Source: Hymenolepis diminuta
Taxonomy: Eukaryota > Platyhelminthes > Cestoda > Cyclophyllidea > Hymenolepididae
Assembly (NCBI GenBank): GCA_900708905.1
Contig: CAADRB010000016.1
Location: 168,211-232,210 of the forward strand
Direction of reading: 5' to 3'
Length of the DNA stretch: 64,000 nt
In this document: piece after piece, positions 62,401 to 64,000 of the stretch
Layout of the letters: every line of letters begins with the position of its first letter
How positions within the stretch are numbered: the first letter of the stretch is position 1
Program-made: the position numbers and the translations under genes
Notes under the pieces: generated by a model
What the model saw: the letters and a program-made list of their open reading frames with translations, nothing else
Database searches by the model: none
Told to the model about the DNA's origin: nothing

Positions 62401-64000
62401 TCGGCGTTCTTCTTCAGAAAGAGCATCCAGATATGCAAAGATTAGTGTTCTAGCACTTTGCCGAATCTGAATATAATAAATGATGGGTTTTTGATAAACC
62501 ACTTAAATGGAATTTAAGTAGACAAAATTGCCCTGTCCATAATAATAACTCCCAAACTTATTTAGGAAAGCGTTTTCCAAAAATAAATCGTAAATCATAT
62601 CTGACGATAATATTGAATTCTACCAATTCCTTTATTAAACCAGACTCAACCATTCCACTCATTGGATGTGGGACAGTGGGCAACGAACAGTGACCTCCGA
62701 CTACGTTGAGAATCAGGTTAACCATAGCACCACCAACGTGCTGAACTATCTGTAAAGTTCCGTCTTTTCTGAATATCACTTAACAACTGTCTGATCGTAA
62801 ATGTCGTCAAGCGATGCCAACCGAAACCAAAATATCTACCTAAAAAATCATCTCCAAGTTTGCACAAAGAGTTGATTAAGGCAACTCCATGTGAATACTA
62901 AACAGGGGTTAAACGAGAAAAAACCTATTCCCCACGTTAAAGAGAAATTATATAAGCTGTTTCTCGATGCTATCGACTTTTTGCAAATGAAATCGAAATG
63001 ATCACTACAAATTCAAGTATGATCAGCCAACTGGCACTCCTTTGTTTAGTAAGTGAGTGCTACGAACATATGAAAAAGGAATGAGTGTGAAATAACATGA
63101 AGTTATGCCATCCGCAGTATTCATATTAAACACAAAATGTTTGGACGTTCCTCAGGATTAAAAATTCCAAAATTCCCAGGTCCATTTATGAAGGATTTTG
63201 ATAGCGCCCACCTTGAGTAGAGGGTTAGAATCACGGAGCCTCCCAAGTGAATTCTGTCACTCCCTTTATCAGCCAGAATTAACAAATACGAGTGACAGTT
63301 ACGGCTACTGGGTGTGCGTTAATGATCAATGAACATGCGACCTCTGATTCAACAGAAAATAATTACTGCTTAAAAATGCATTTAGATGAAGAGCAAACAT
63401 ACGTGAATACACTTAGTCTGCCACCTAGCAAGGAGAGAATGAAGTCGCATTTGGCGCAAAAGACCGACAGAAGGGGGAGAAAATATCGAATGCTGAAGAA
63501 GAGTTTCAATTGGAATGGTCAAAGGAGGGAATATTTGCGACAATCTATCAGAGGGTGAACAGCTTAAAGCATCAGCAATAGCGATTAGAACAAGATAAAT
63601 AATTGTGTTAATCTTGGAGGAATAATGATCGTCAATAATGGTGGTGATTGTTTTATCATTCAAACCTAAAAAATAGGACTGATGTGATAGGAACAGTTAC
63701 AACCTACTTGGAAACTGTAAAGTAAGGAATCCAGCAATTGAAAGACATCCATACTGCGGTTTCTGAGGGCACGTTGATAGTTGTAAGGCCTCCAACATAA
63801 GCCCATCGTATTCGCCATTTGACCATGGATATATCACAGAGAGCAGGTATTTTAGAATATTTCCACAATCACGCAGACATAGTGGATTTTTAACTACACC
63901 ATTTTCTTTATCCTAAAAATTGTGCAAATAAGTAATTTACGTATTTCAATTCAGTAGATGTATTATTCATAAAAAACCTGGGGATTAACGGCATTGGCCA
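59491..64000 (-). CDS. WDR7: WDR7 (rabconnectin-3 beta), C-terminal half, continues past the window
   Basis: Exons that join in phase: 64000-63978, 63912-63708, 63665-63403, 62466-62143, 62058-61827, 61751-61574, 61500-61214, 60392-60119, 60043-59944, 59875-59768 and 59694-59491 (stop), about 731 residues. Vertebrate WDR7 is about 1,490, so the N-terminal WD40 part lies beyond base 64,000. Recognised WDR7 landmarks in order: LLARWQTKCIH-IRQSARTL (vertebrate LARRWQDRCLEVREAAQAL), SQWTAYLPE, RRTAIDFLGRGILLWEPYLD (vertebrate [20 protein letters not shown]), a KERGLNSVFP helix before the last propeller, and the final WD repeats with VCVGGLNGKL, APITAVCFNLDGRQLASYS and MKIWQ. WDR7 partners DMXL proteins in the rabconnectin-3 complex, which promotes V-ATPase assembly on synaptic vesicles and endosomes. 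Introns are mostly 50-100 nt, with two near 0.8-0.9 kb. The start of exon 61,751 rests on phase (alternative acceptor at 61,768). Confidence 0.92.
62624..62778 (-). other. Candidate WDR7 cassette exon B
   Basis: With a TTAAG acceptor (62,779) the frame reads IFRKDGTLQIVQHVGGAMVN and continues to ESGLIKEL, ending at a GTAGAA donor in phase 0, which fits the next WDR7 exon (62,466). Together with segment A it adds 213 nt (71 codons). The stronger-looking acceptor ATTCAG at 62,769 would not fit the phase of segment A. Confidence 0.35.
62840..62897 (-). other. Candidate WDR7 cassette exon A
   Basis: A 58-nt segment after the acceptor CCTGTTTAG, ending TTAG/GTAGAT. It reads YSHGVALINSLCKLGDDFL in a frame compatible with the phase-0 end of the exon at 63,403. 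It lies in the 0.94 kb intron between two WDR7 exons that join perfectly without it, so it would be optional or lineage-specific. Confidence 0.35.

Noticed and set aside
1..64000. CRISPR arrays, bacterial operons, rRNA genes, viral genomes
   Set aside because: No regularly spaced identical repeats, no Shine-Dalgarno-linked ORF chains, and no rRNA or virus-like blocks were seen; the genes are clearly spliced.

Overview
The window looks like nuclear DNA of an invertebrate with intron-rich genes, most probably a parasitic flatworm and perhaps a tapeworm. The evidence is its AT-rich composition (by eye), coding exons broken by GT-AG introns from about 50 nt to 10 kb, decayed tRNA-derived SINE-like repeats, and a broken Ty3/gypsy Gag copy of the type common in flatworm genomes. 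The genus cannot be fixed from the sequence alone. No bacterial, viral, CRISPR, rRNA or intact tRNA features were seen.

Layout. Bases 1-24,500 hold no gene I can support. They contain several diverged dispersed repeats (about 605-775, 10,790-13,520, 13,720-13,900, 17,515-17,665), a few GC-richer patches, simple repeats near 20.3-20.5 kb and a frameshifted gag relic (22,690-23,415). A four-exon minus-strand gene (27,514-24,546) encodes a very divergent CtBP/D-2-hydroxyacid-dehydrogenase-fold protein of 537 residues. Its dinucleotide-binding and catalytic residues look lost. From at least 35,094 to 54,021 (plus strand) lies a large gene for a PH plus IRS-type PTB docking protein. Seven exons with fully consistent splice phases give 1,370 residues; the 5' end is not firmly located. 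It resembles insulin-receptor-substrate and DOK7 proteins, and its C-terminal tail carries repeated tyrosine motifs. A 10.4 kb intron separates the PH exon from the first PTB exon. That intron holds SINE fragments and three GC-rich patches with nuclear-receptor and CCAAT/NF-Y-like motifs. After about 5.5 kb of mostly empty sequence, the right edge (59,491 to beyond 64,000, minus strand) carries the C-terminal half of WDR7 (rabconnectin-3 beta), with 11 exons recognised here.

The three genes are not an operon-like unit: strands alternate and the functions differ (possible corepressor-like factor, receptor tyrosine-kinase adaptor, V-ATPase/vesicle regulator). The adaptor and WDR7 are convergent.

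Points most worth a second look: the probable pseudo-dehydrogenase; the large PH-PTB adaptor with three YxN tyrosine motifs and FRS2/IRS-like tail motifs; the cluster of the nuclear-receptor 9-mer TCAAGGTCA in its long intron; and two phase-compatible exons that could form a 213-nt cassette in WDR7. All family assignments are from recognition of motifs and remembered family sequences. No search was run.
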